This document shows, one piece after another, positions 32,869 through 43,418 of a stretch of DNA of 64,000 nt. The number at the start of each line of letters is the position of its first letter. Position 1 is the stretch's first letter. The DNA comes from Actinomadura terrae (lineage in GTDB: Bacteria; Actinomycetota; Actinomycetes; Streptosporangiales; Streptosporangiaceae), in the NCBI RefSeq assembly GCF_022751215.1, contig NZ_JAICDG010000001.1, forward strand, positions 868,001-932,000, written 5' to 3'. The position numbers and the translations under genes were made by a program. The notes beneath the pieces were generated by a model that did no database searches, was not told the DNA's origin, and was given only the letters and a program-made list of their open reading frames with translations.

Positions 32869-34413
32869 ATGGGGGACGTTGATGTCCGGGTCGGGCCGGA
32901 GGCGCTGAGCTTCGCGCAGGTCGAGGCCGTGGCGCGGGACGGCGCGCGGGTCGCGCTGACCGAGGAGTCGCTCGCGCTCGTCGCGGCGGCGCGGGAGCAC
33001 ATCGAGGAGCTGTCGGCCAGGCCCACGCCCGTCTACGGCGTCTCGACCGGCTTCGGGGCGCTCGCCACCCGGCACATCGCCCCCGAGCTGCGGGCGCGGC
33101 TCCAGCTGAACATCGTCCGCTCGCACGCGGCCGGGTCGGGGCCCGAGGTCGAGCGGGAGGTCGTGCGGGCGCTGATGCTGCTGCGGCTGCGGACGCTCGC
33201 CACCGGCCGGACGGGCGTCCAGCCGGTCACCGCGCGGACGCTCGGCGCGCTGCTCAACGCGGGGATCACCCCGCAGGTGTTCGAGCACGGCAGCCTCGGC
33301 TGCTCCGGCGACCTCGCCCCGCTCGCGCACGTGGCGCTCGCGCTGATCGGCGAGGGCTCGGTCCGCGACGCCAAGGGCGAGCTGCGGCCCGCCGCCGAGG
33401 CGCTCGCCGAGGCCGGGATCGAGCCGGTGACGCTCGGCGCCAAGGAGGGCCTCGCCCTGCTGAACGGCACGGACGGCATGCTCGGCATGCTCGTGCTCGC
33501 GATCCGCGACCTGCACCGGCTGCTGACCGCCGCCGACGTCGCGGCGGCCATGAGCGTGGAGGCGCTGCTCGGCACCGACCGCGTGTTCGCCGCCGATCTC
33601 CAGGAGCTGCGGCCGCACCCGGGGCAGGCCACCTCGGCGGCGAACCTGCGGGCGCTGCTGGCCGACTCGCAGATCATGGAGTCGCACCGGGGCCCCGACT
33701 GCACCCGCGTCCAGGACGCGTACTCGCTCCGCTGCGCCCCGCAGGTGAACGGCGCCGCGCGCGACACCCTCGCCCACGCCGAGATGGTCGCCGGACGGGA
33801 GCTGGCCTCCGCCGTCGACAACCCCGTCGTCCTCCCGGACGGCCGGGTCGAGTCCAACGGCAACTTCCACGGCGCGCCCGTCGCGTACGTGCTGGACTTT
33901 CTCGCCGTACCCGCCGCCGACGTCGCCTCGATGTCCGAGCGGCGCACCGACCGGATGCTCGACCGGGCCCGCTCCGAGGGGCTGCCCGCCTTCCTCGCCG
34001 ACGACCCGGGCGTGGACTCCGGCCACATGATCGCCCAGTACACGCAGGCCGCGATCGTCTCGGACCTGAAGCGGCTCGCGGTCCCGGCGAGCGCCGACTC
34101 GATCCCGAGCTCGGCGATGCAGGAGGACCACGTCTCGATGGGCTGGAGCGCGGCGCGCAAGCTGCGCAGGGCCGTGGACGGCCTCACCCAGGTCGTCGCG
34201 ATCGAGATCCTCACCGCCGCGCGGGCCCTCGACCTGCGCACCCCGCTCCGTCCCGGGCCCGCCACCGGCGCGGTCGTGGCCCGGCTGCGCGAGGCCGTCC
34301 CGCCGCCCGGACCCGACCGCTACCTCGCACCCGAGATCGCCGCCGCCGCCCGGCTCGTCCGGGACGGCTCGCTCGTCGCCGCCGCCGAGGCCGTCACCGG
34401 CCCCCTCTCCTGA
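32869..34413 (+). CDS. hutH: histidine ammonia-lyase
   Basis: Converts histidine to urocanate and ammonia, first step of histidine use. Protein of 514 residues. The MIO cofactor arises from an internal tripeptide in [14 protein letters not shown]; here it is Cys-Ser-Gly (about 145-147) rather than Ala-Ser-Gly. [13 protein letters not shown] near residue 54 carries the catalytic Tyr. ATG 32869 has a modest TAGGGAA upstream. hutU follows 13 bases after its stop. Confidence 0.94.
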   Translation: MGDVDVRVGPEALSFAQVEAVARDGARVALTEESLALVAAAREHIEELSARPTPVYGVSTGFGALATRHIAPELRARLQLNIVRSHAAGSGPEVEREVVRALMLLRLRTLATGRTGVQPVTARTLGALLNAGITPQVFEHGSLGCSGDLAPLAHVALALIGEGSVRDAKGELRPAAEALAEAGIEPVTLGAKEGLALLNGTDGMLGMLVLAIRDLHRLLTAADVAAAMSVEALLGTDRVFAADLQELRPHPGQATSAANLRALLADSQIMESHRGPDCTRVQDAYSLRCAPQVNGAARDTLAHAEMVAGRELASAVDNPVVLPDGRVESNGNFHGAPVAYVLDFLAVPAADVASMSERRTDRMLDRARSEGLPAFLADDPGVDSGHMIAQYTQAAIVSDLKRLAVPASADSIPSSAMQEDHVSMGWSAARKLRRAVDGLTQVVAIEILTAARALDLRTPLRPGPATGAVVARLREAVPPPGPDRYLAPEIAAAARLVRDGSLVAAAEAVTGPLS

Positions 34414-34426
34414 AGGAGCACCGCAC

Positions 34427-36079
<1,653 letters not shown>

Positions 36080-36093
36080 GGGGATCCCGGCCA

Positions 36094-37302
36094 GTGAGCT
36101 TCGAGTCGATGTGGGCGGACCTGCTGCCCATCGGGCGGGACGCGGCGACCGGCGGCTACCACCGGTTCGCGTGGACGCCGCCGGAACTGGAGTGCCGCGC
36201 CTGGTTCCTCGACGAGGCGCGCCGCCGCGACCTCGCCGTCGAGCACGACCCCAACGGCAACATGATCGCCTGGTGGCGCCCGGACGGCACGGAGGATCGT
36301 GAGGCCGTGCTGACCGGGAGCCACCTCGACTCGGTGCCCGGCGGCGGCGCGTTCGACGGGCCGCTCGGCGTCGTGTCGGCGTTCGCGGCCGTCGACCTGC
36401 TGCGGGAGCGGGGCGTCCGGCTCGCGCGGCCGATCGGGATCGGCGCGTTCGTCGAGGAGGAGGGCGCCCGGTTCGGGGTGGCCTGCCTCGGCTCGCGGCT
36501 GCTGGCCGGGGCGATCGACCCGGAGCGGGCCCGCGGGCTCACCGATGCGGACGGGCGCACGTTCGCCGAGGTCATGCACTCGGCCGGGCTCGATCCGGAC
36601 GCGATCGGCCCGGACGAGGGCCTGCTCTCCCGCATCGGCTGCTACGTCGAGCTGCACGTCGAGCAGGGCCGCGCGCTGCACGAGCCCGTCGGGGTGGCGA
36701 GCGCGATCGTCCCGCACGGGCGGTGGCGGTTCGACTTCACCGGCGAGGGCAACCACGCCGGGACGACGCTGCTCGCCGACCGACGCGACCCGATGCTGCC
36801 GTTCGCGAGCATGGTCCTCGCCGCGCGCGAGGCCGCCGAGCACCACGGCACGGTCGCGACGGTCGGCAAGGTCAGGGTCGAGCCGGGCGGGGTGAACGCG
36901 ATCCCCTCGTCGGTCACCGCCTGGCTGGACGCGCGCGGCCCCGCCGACGCCGACGTCCGCCGGACGGTCGCCGAGATCGACGCGGCCGCCCGCGCCGCCG
37001 CCCGCGCGCACCGGGTGGACGTCGGGCTCGCGGAGGAGTCCTACAGCGCGGTCGTCGAGTTCGAGCACGCGCTGCGCGACCGGCTGGGGAAGGCGCTCGG
37101 CGGCGTGCCCGTCCTGCCGACGGGGGCCGGGCACGACGCCGGGGTCCTGTCGGCGCGGATTCCGGCGGCGATGCTGTTCGTCCGGAACCCGACCGGGATC
37201 TCGCACGCGCCCGCCGAGTTCGCCGAGACCGGCGACTGCCTGGCGGGCGTCGAGGCGCTCGCCACGGTACTGGCCGACCTGGCGGGCGGGTATGGGTCCT
37301 GA
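36094..37302 (+). CDS. M20-family amidohydrolase (allantoate amidohydrolase-like) in the hut operon
   Basis: Metallohydrolase of 402 residues. Metal-binding motifs are TGSHLDSVPGGGAFDGPLGV (His, Asp), VEEEGARFG (tandem Glu) and the dimerisation domain with FTGEGNHAGTTLLADRRDP. By family it would be called allantoate amidohydrolase or N-carbamoyl amino acid hydrolase. It sits between hutU and hutF with an 11-base overlap to the latter. The HutF route needs N-formylglutamate hydrolysis and no classical HutG is present, so it may do that job (inference). Confidence 0.82.
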   Translation: MSFESMWADLLPIGRDAATGGYHRFAWTPPELECRAWFLDEARRRDLAVEHDPNGNMIAWWRPDGTEDREAVLTGSHLDSVPGGGAFDGPLGVVSAFAAVDLLRERGVRLARPIGIGAFVEEEGARFGVACLGSRLLAGAIDPERARGLTDADGRTFAEVMHSAGLDPDAIGPDEGLLSRIGCYVELHVEQGRALHEPVGVASAIVPHGRWRFDFTGEGNHAGTTLLADRRDPMLPFASMVLAAREAAEHHGTVATVGKVRVEPGGVNAIPSSVTAWLDARGPADADVRRTVAEIDAAARAAARAHRVDVGLAEESYSAVVEFEHALRDRLGKALGGVPVLPTGAGHDAGVLSARIPAAMLFVRNPTGISHAPAEFAETGDCLAGVEALATVLADLAGGYGS

Positions 37303-38647
37303 TATGCGATGGCATGCCCAGCTCGCCTGGCTCGGCGACGGCGTCGCCTCCGACGTGCTCATCGAGACCGACGGGGAGCGGATCACCGGCGTCACCCGCG
37401 ACGTCCCGCCGCCGGAGGGCGCCCGCCGCCTGCCGGGGCTCACGCTGCCCGGCCTGGCGAACGCCCACTCCCACGCCTTCCACCGCGCGCTGCGCTCGCG
37501 CGTGCAGGCAGACCGGGGGACGTTCTGGACGTGGCGCGACCAGATGTACAAGGTCGCCGACCGGCTGACCCCCGAGTCCTACCGCGCGCTCGCCACCGCC
37601 GCGTTCGCCGAGATGGCCCTCGCGGGGATCAGCTGCGTCGGCGAGTTCCACTACCTGCACCACCGGCCGGGCGGCGACCCCTACGGCGAGCCCAACGCGA
37701 TGGGCGAGGCGCTGATCGCCGCCGCCGCCGACGCGGGCGTCCGGATCACGCTGCTGGACACCTGCTACCTGGCCGGCGGCATCGGCGAGCCGCTCAAGGG
37801 CCCGCAGCTGCGCTTCGGCGACGGCACGGCGGGCAACTGGGCGCGCCGCGTCGGCAGCCTGCACGACCGGGTGGGCAAGGAGGGCCGCCCGCACGCGCGA
37901 GTCGGCGCGGCGATCCACTCCGTCCGCGCGGTGCCGCGCGAGCAGCTCCGCGCCGTGGCGGCGTGGGCCGCCGAGCGCCGGGCGCCGCTGCACGTCCACC
38001 TGTCGGAGCAGCCCGCCGAGAACAGCGCCTGCCTGGACGCCTACGGCATGACACCCACCCGGCTCCTCGCCGAGGCGGGCGCGCTCGGCGCGCTGACCAC
38101 CGCGGTCCACGCCACCCACCTCACCGACGACGACATCGGCCTGCTCGGCGCCACGATGACCGGCGTGTGCATGTGCCCGACCACCGAACGCGACCTCGCC
38201 GACGGCATCGGCCCGGCCCGCGACCTCGCGGGCGCCGGGTCCCCGATCTGCCTCGGCTCCGACCAGCACGCGGTCGTCGACCTGTTCGAGGAGGCCCGTG
38301 CCGTCGAGCTGGACGAGCGGCTGCGCACCCGCGCCCGCGGCCACTGGACGGCCGGGGAGCTGATCACCACCGCCACGTCCGCCGGGCACTCCGCGCTCGG
38401 CTGGCCCGAGGCGGGACGGCTGGAGCCGGGCGCCTACGCCGACCTCGTCACCGTGGACCTCGACTCGGTCCGGACGGCCGGCGCCGGGCCCGCGCACGCC
38501 GCCGAGGCGGCCGTGTTCGCCGCGACCGCCGCCGACGTCCGGCACGTGGTGGTCTCCGGCCGCCCGATCGTGGAGGACGGACGGCACCTGCTGGTCGACG
38601 ACGTCCCCGCCGCGCTCGCCGCGTCGATCGCGGCGGTGACCGGATGA
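37292..38647 (+). CDS. hutF: formimidoylglutamate deiminase
   Basis: Deiminates N-formimidoyl-glutamate to N-formylglutamate and ammonia. Amidohydrolase-family protein of 451 residues: [14 protein letters not shown] (metal His), [30 protein letters not shown] and [14 protein letters not shown] are HutF blocks. ATG 37292 overlaps the previous gene by 11 bases; ATG 37304, at [13 protein letters not shown], is an equal alternative. Its stop overlaps the hutI ATG (ATGA, 38644-38647). Confidence 0.9.
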   Translation: MGPDMRWHAQLAWLGDGVASDVLIETDGERITGVTRDVPPPEGARRLPGLTLPGLANAHSHAFHRALRSRVQADRGTFWTWRDQMYKVADRLTPESYRALATAAFAEMALAGISCVGEFHYLHHRPGGDPYGEPNAMGEALIAAAADAGVRITLLDTCYLAGGIGEPLKGPQLRFGDGTAGNWARRVGSLHDRVGKEGRPHARVGAAIHSVRAVPREQLRAVAAWAAERRAPLHVHLSEQPAENSACLDAYGMTPTRLLAEAGALGALTTAVHATHLTDDDIGLLGATMTGVCMCPTTERDLADGIGPARDLAGAGSPICLGSDQHAVVDLFEEARAVELDERLRTRARGHWTAGELITTATSAGHSALGWPEAGRLEPGAYADLVTVDLDSVRTAGAGPAHAAEAAVFAATAADVRHVVVSGRPIVEDGRHLLVDDVPAALAASIAAVTG

Positions 38648-39885
38648 GAACCGACCGATCGGAGCGTGACATCCTGTCGCGAGTGAGCACCTCCTCTTCC
38701 ACCACCAGCACCGTCATCACCAACATCGGGGAACTGGTCACCAACGAGCCCGGCGCGGGCGAGGGGGCCCTGGGCATCCTGCGCGACGCCGCGCTGGTGA
38801 TCGAGGAGGGTGTGGTCGCGTGGACCGGCCCCGCGTCCGATGCCCCGGCCGCCGACACGGCGTTCGACGCCGCCGGGCGGGCCGTCCTGCCCGGGTTCGT
38901 CGACTCGCACGCGCACCTGGTGTTCGCCGGGGAGCGGGCCGAGGAGTTCGCGGCGCGGATGAGCGGCGAGAAGTACACGGGCGGCGGCATCCGCAGGACC
39001 GTGGAGCGCACGCGCGGCGCGTCCGACGACGCCCTGCGCGCGAACCTGCGCCGCCTGCTGGACGAGATGGCGCGGCAGGGCACGACGACGGTGGAGTGCA
39101 AGTCGGGGTACGGGCTCACGGTCGAGCAGGAGGAGCGCGCGCTGCGCATCGCCGCCGAGCAGGCCGACGAGGTGACCTTCCTCGGCGCCCACGTCGTCCC
39201 GGTCGAGTACGACGGCGACGCCTCCGGCTACGCGCGCCACGTCGCGACCGACATGCTCGCCGCCTGCGCGCCGTACGCCCGCTGGATCGACGTGTTCTGC
39301 GAGCGCGGCGCGTTCGACGGCGACCAGGCCCGCGAGGTGCTGGAGGCCGGGATCGCGGCGGGGCTCGCGCCGCGCGTGCACGCCAACCAGCTCACCGAGG
39401 GGCCGGGGGTGCGGCTCGCGGTGGAGTTGGACGCCGCGTCCGCCGACCACTGCACGTTCCTCAGCGACGCCGACGTGGACGCGCTCGCCTCGTCCCGGAC
39501 GGTCGCGACGCTGCTGCCGGGAGTCGAGTTCTCCACCCGCCAGCCCTACCCCGACGCCCGCCGCCTCCTGGACGCGGGCGCCACGGTCGCGCTCGCCTGC
39601 GACTGCAACCCGGGCTCGTGCTACAGCTCCAGCATGGCGTTCTGTATCGCGGTGGCCGTCCGGGACATGGGCATGACCCCGGCCGAGGCTGTGTGGTCGG
39701 CGACGGCGGGCGGCGCCCGCGCGCTGCGCCGCACCGACGTCGGCCACCTGGCGGTCGGGGCGCGCGCCGACGTGCTCGCGCTGGACGCCGCGTCCCACAT
39801 CCATCTGGCCTACCGGCCCGGCGTCCCGCAGGTCGCGGCGGTCTGGAAGGCCGGTGTTCAGGTGGCAGGTGCTCAGGTCGCGTAG
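38644..39885 (+). CDS. hutI: imidazolonepropionase
   Basis: Opens the imidazolone ring to N-formimidoyl-glutamate. Protein of 413 residues from ATG 38644, which overlaps the hutF stop; GTG 38683 is an alternative that removes a 13-residue polar leader. Motifs: [17 protein letters not shown] (metal His), [19 protein letters not shown] and [13 protein letters not shown]. It is the last gene of the hut operon. Its end overlaps the convergent flavin reductase gene by 13 bases. Confidence 0.93.
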   Translation: MRTDRSERDILSRVSTSSSTTSTVITNIGELVTNEPGAGEGALGILRDAALVIEEGVVAWTGPASDAPAADTAFDAAGRAVLPGFVDSHAHLVFAGERAEEFAARMSGEKYTGGGIRRTVERTRGASDDALRANLRRLLDEMARQGTTTVECKSGYGLTVEQEERALRIAAEQADEVTFLGAHVVPVEYDGDASGYARHVATDMLAACAPYARWIDVFCERGAFDGDQAREVLEAGIAAGLAPRVHANQLTEGPGVRLAVELDAASADHCTFLSDADVDALASSRTVATLLPGVEFSTRQPYPDARRLLDAGATVALACDCNPGSCYSSSMAFCIAVAVRDMGMTPAEAVWSATAGGARALRRTDVGHLAVGARADVLALDAASHIHLAYRPGVPQVAAVWKAGVQVAGAQVA

Positions 39886-40385
39886 CGGCGGTTGACCCTG
39901 ATCAGCGGCCGTTCATCCCGGGCGACATAGTCGGCGGCGAGGACCTCGGCGACGAACAGCGTGTGGTCGCCCGCCTCGACGATCTGGCGGGACTCGCATT
40001 CGAGCGCGGCCAGCCCGCCGCCCGGGATCAGCGCGTCCGACCGGGGGCCGCGATGGTGCGGGGCGGCGGCCAGCAGCAGCCGCGCGCTCGGACGGCCCTC
40101 GGCGGCGAACCGTCCCGCCAGCGCGCGCTGTCCCGCCGCCAGCACGGTCGCGGCCCAGCGGTCGCGGCGGCGCAGCACCTCCGCCAGGTAGGACGAAGAC
40201 GCCACGCCCGCCACCACCATCGGCGGCTCCAGCGACACCGACATGAACGAGGTGACGGTCGTGCCGAGGTCGTCGCGGCCGTCCCGGACGGTCAGCACGA
40301 CCACGCCGGTCGCGAACCCCGCGACGGCCTCGACGAACTCCGACCCGACCAGGTCCGCGCCGTCGCCGCTCAGCGGATCTCCCAC
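39873..40385 (-). CDS. flavin reductase domain protein (FMN-binding)
   Basis: Protein of 170 residues in the flavin reductase-like family that supplies reduced flavin to monooxygenases or acts as a diaphorase. Visible blocks are [33 protein letters not shown] and a C-terminal [11 protein letters not shown]. The only plausible start is GTG 40385, which overlaps the SppA stop by 16 bases on the same strand. No monooxygenase gene is adjacent. Confidence 0.78.
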   Translation of the reverse strand: MGDPLSGDGADLVGSEFVEAVAGFATGVVVLTVRDGRDDLGTTVTSFMSVSLEPPMVVAGVASSSYLAEVLRRRDRWAATVLAAGQRALAGRFAAEGRPSARLLLAAAPHHRGPRSDALIPGGGLAALECESRQIVEAGDHTLFVAEVLAADYVARDERPLIRVNRRYAT

Positions 40386-42073
40386 GACCCCGGCAGCGTC
40401 AGCGGACCGGCGGCGGGCAGCCCGAGCCGCGCCGCGAGCCCGCCCAGCGACCCCCAGCCGTCCAGCCGCGCGGACGCGGCGGTGCGGTCCTCGCTGGACT
40501 CGGGCGGGCGCAGCCGGTCCAGCGGCGAGGTGTGCGGGTAGGAGCGGACGGGCGCGTCGGCGGGCAGCCCCGACCGCTTGCGGGCCAGTTCGAGCGCGCG
40601 GTCGAGGCCGCCGAGCTCGTCCACCAGGCCGTGGTCGCGGGCGTCGGCGCCGGTCCAGACGCGGCCCCGCGCCAGCTCGTGGACGCGCTCGCGGGACAGG
40701 TCGCGGCCCTCGGCGACCTTGCGGGTGAAGTCGTCGTAGATCCGGTCGAGCGAGGCGTTGATCCGCTCCCACTCCGAGTCGCTGAAGTCCTTGGTCGCGC
40801 TGAAGATCCGGGCGTGCTCGCCGTCGGCGACCGTGCCGATCCCGACGCCGACCCGGCCGAGCAGGTCGTTGACCACCGCCTTGCCGACGACGACGCCGAT
40901 CGAGCCGGTGATCGTGCCGGGCTGCGCGACGATCGCGTCGGCGCCCATCGCGACGTAGTACCCGCCGGACGCGGCGACGTCGCCCATCGACACGATCACC
41001 GGCTTGCCCGCGCGGCGGGCCAGCGTCACCTCGCGCCAGATCGCGTCGGAGGCGACGGCGGAGCCGCCGGGGCTGTTGACGCGGAACACGATCGCCTTGA
41101 CCCGGTCGTCCTTAATGGCGGCGCGGAACGCGGCGCCGACGGTGTCCGAGCCCATCGCGGGCCCGGAGTTCGGCAGCGGGCCGCCGCGCCCGCTGCGGCC
41201 GAGCCGGATCGGGCCGTGCCCGTTGATGAGCGCGACCACGTCCTGCTTGCCGGGCTGGGGGATGCGGCGGGCGAGGCCGTGTGAGCGGCCGTAGCGGGCC
41301 ACGTAGCGCAGCTGCGCCGACTCGCCGAACTCCTCGCGCAGGTCGGCGTACACCTCGTCGCGGTAGCCGAGCCGGTCGACCAGGCCCTCCTCCAGCGCCT
41401 CGTCGGCCAGCAGCGGGCCCCGGTCGGTCAGCTCGCGGACGCGCTCCTCGGGCAGGTTCCGCGCGGCGGCGACGCCCGCGGTGATCTGCTCGCCGATCGA
41501 GGCGACGAGCCGCCGGGACGACTCCTCGTGCTCGGGCGTGTAGGCGCGCTCCATGAACGTGTTGGCCATCGTCTTGTACTCGTGCCGCTTGGCGAACCGC
41601 GGCTGGACGCCGAGCTTCTCCAGCGCGCCCGCGAAGAACGGCTCCTCCAGCGCCACGCCGGTCAGCCCGACCTCGCCGGTCGGCTGGAGGTACACCTTCT
41701 CGAAGCCGGTCGCCAGATAGAACGGGACGGTGCCGCGCCCGCTCTCGCCGAACGTCTCCGCCCACGCGACGGTGAGCTTGCCCGCCTCGCGGAACGCCTG
41801 CACGGCCTCGCGCAGCTCCTGCGCGAGCGCCAGCCCGACCCCGCCGGTCACCTTCACGACGAGCGCGCGGACCCGGGCGTCGGAGCGGGCGCGGCGCAGC
41901 CCGTCCAGGACGTCGCGCAGGCTCGTGCGGCGCATGGACATGATCGCCGAGATCGGGTCCGCGGGCGCGGTCTCCACGATTCCCTCGGTGAGGTCCAGCT
42001 CCAGGATCAGCGGTGCCGTCCGCCGCTCCCGGGCCTGCTTGATGACGTTGACGACCGTACCGGGATCCACCAT
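40370..42073 (-). CDS. sppA: signal peptide peptidase SppA-type protease (S49 family)
   Basis: Serine-lysine protease that cleaves leftover signal peptides in or at the membrane. Protein of 567 residues with the double-length layout of 67-kDa SppA. The lysine of the N-terminal half lies in RHEYKTMANTFMERAYTPE; the nucleophilic Ser of the C-terminal half lies in GDVAASGGYYVAMGAD, after VFRVNSPGGSAVAS. No strong N-terminal membrane anchor is seen, which is unusual and may mean peripheral attachment. It shares its 3' end with the flavin reductase gene. Confidence 0.87.
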   Translation of the reverse strand: MVDPGTVVNVIKQARERRTAPLILELDLTEGIVETAPADPISAIMSMRRTSLRDVLDGLRRARSDARVRALVVKVTGGVGLALAQELREAVQAFREAGKLTVAWAETFGESGRGTVPFYLATGFEKVYLQPTGEVGLTGVALEEPFFAGALEKLGVQPRFAKRHEYKTMANTFMERAYTPEHEESSRRLVASIGEQITAGVAAARNLPEERVRELTDRGPLLADEALEEGLVDRLGYRDEVYADLREEFGESAQLRYVARYGRSHGLARRIPQPGKQDVVALINGHGPIRLGRSGRGGPLPNSGPAMGSDTVGAAFRAAIKDDRVKAIVFRVNSPGGSAVASDAIWREVTLARRAGKPVIVSMGDVAASGGYYVAMGADAIVAQPGTITGSIGVVVGKAVVNDLLGRVGVGIGTVADGEHARIFSATKDFSDSEWERINASLDRIYDDFTRKVAEGRDLSRERVHELARGRVWTGADARDHGLVDELGGLDRALELARKRSGLPADAPVRSYPHTSPLDRLRPPESSEDRTAASARLDGWGSLGGLAARLGLPAAGPLTLPGSWEIR

Positions 42074-42151
42074 GGCACCAGCCTATGCGCTGGCGACCGG
42101 GGACCTGGCCGGAGTCCGCACCCCCGCTATCGTCGCCGTATGGGAGGCCGT

Positions 42152-43027
42152 ATGGAGCATGGGGACGGCGGTGACGGGGACGGCTGGGCGCGATGCGGGC
42201 AGGGCCATACGCACTGGGGCAAGTTCGGCGCCTCGGGGCTGCTCGCCTACCACCGCGACCCCGGCGGGCAGGTCTGGGTGCTGTTGCAACATCGCGCGCT
42301 GTGGGGTCTCGGCGGCGGGACGTGGGGGATGTTCGGCGGCGCACTGAACAGCGGCGAGGACGTCGTGTCCGGCGCGCTTCGGGAGGTCTCCGAGGAGAGC
42401 ACGCTCTCCCCGGACGACGTGGTCGTGCGGGGCACCAGCGTCGAGGACCACGGCGGCTGGGCGTTCACGTCGGTGATCGCGGCCGTGCCGGAGCGGGTGG
42501 AGGTCCGGCCCGCCTCGCGGGAGACGCAGGGCGCGGAGTGGGTGCGCGCCGAGGAGGTCGAGGACCGCGACCTCTTCGCCCCGTTCGAACGCTCCTGGAC
42601 CTGGCTGCGGGACGCGATGAAGGGCCTCGTCCTCGTCGTGGACGCGGCGAACGTCGTCGGCGCCCGCGCGGACGGCTGGTGGAAGGACCGCGCGGGGGCC
42701 AACGCCCGCCTCCGCGACGACCTGGCGGTGCTGGCGCGGGGCGTCGGGGGCGTGCCGGGCGTCCCGTTCGACCGGACGTTCCCCGAGGTCGTGCTGGTGG
42801 TCGAGGGCGCGGCGCGCCGGGTCGCGGACGAGCCGTCCGGGCCCGGCGGGGTGCGGGTCGTGGCGGCGCCCGGCAGCGGCGACGACCACATCGTGGGGCT
42901 GCTCGCGGACCCGCGTCCGGACGTCGTCCACCTCGTCGTGACCGCCGACCGCGAGCTCCGCGCCCGCTGCGCGGCGGCCGGTGCCGCCGTCGTCGGCCCC
43001 CGCTGGCTCCTGGACCGCCTGCGCTAG
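42152..43027 (+). CDS. Nudix hydrolase fused to a NYN/PIN-like nuclease domain
   Basis: Protein of about 291 residues with two parts. Residues 12-150 are a Nudix domain; the Nudix box GALNSGEDVVSGALREVSEE has the G-x5-E-x7-REVSEE pattern. Residues 158-291 (LVLVVDAANVVGARADGWW, then GDDHIVGLL and LVVTADRELRARCAAAG) resemble a NYN/YacP-type PIN-like domain with acidic metal sites. GGAGG at 42143-42147 supports ATG 42152 over ATG 42140. Substrates are unknown; RNA-end or nucleotide processing is a guess. Confidence 0.78.
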   Translation: MEHGDGGDGDGWARCGQGHTHWGKFGASGLLAYHRDPGGQVWVLLQHRALWGLGGGTWGMFGGALNSGEDVVSGALREVSEESTLSPDDVVVRGTSVEDHGGWAFTSVIAAVPERVEVRPASRETQGAEWVRAEEVEDRDLFAPFERSWTWLRDAMKGLVLVVDAANVVGARADGWWKDRAGANARLRDDLAVLARGVGGVPGVPFDRTFPEVVLVVEGAARRVADEPSGPGGVRVVAAPGSGDDHIVGLLADPRPDVVHLVVTADRELRARCAAAGAAVVGPRWLLDRLR

Positions 43028-43043
43028 GCGCCGGTGCGGTGGG

Positions 43044-43409
43044 CTAGGAGACGATGCGGTGCCCGGCGCCGGTGAGGGCCTCGACGGCGTCCTTCTGGCG
43101 GTGCTCGGGCACCAGCACCAGGTCGGCGTGGTAGGTGGAGGCGACGAAGACCGGGACGCCCGCCTCGGCCAGCGGCCCGACGAGCGCCGCCAGCATGCCG
43201 GGGACGTCGACGCCGTGCGGGTCGGCCCCGCTGTAGAAGCCGACCCAGCGTTCCGCATCCGCGTACGGCGAGGCGTCCCGGATCACGGTGAGGCCCTCGG
43301 GGGCGCGCACCAGCGCGACCCACTCGTCGTCCTCGGGGAACGTCGCGTTCGGCAGATGCTCCACCATGAACTGCGACGGGACGATGTGGAGACGCTGCGC
43401 GACGGTCAT
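43044..43409 (-). CDS. ACT domain protein
   Basis: Small protein of 121 residues. The C-terminal half has a tandem ACT-like fold pattern (GVDVPGMLAALVGPLAEAGVPVFVAST then DLVLVPEHRQKDAVEAL) as in the CASTOR/ACT family, which bind amino acids. No enzyme domain is attached. It is followed 9 bases on by the start side of no gene on its own strand; the branching enzyme gene reads in the same direction into its promoter region. Function unknown. Confidence 0.72.
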   Translation of the reverse strand: MTVAQRLHIVPSQFMVEHLPNATFPEDDEWVALVRAPEGLTVIRDASPYADAERWVGFYSGADPHGVDVPGMLAALVGPLAEAGVPVFVASTYHADLVLVPEHRQKDAVEALTGAGHRIVS

Positions 43410-43418
43410 CCGATCACT

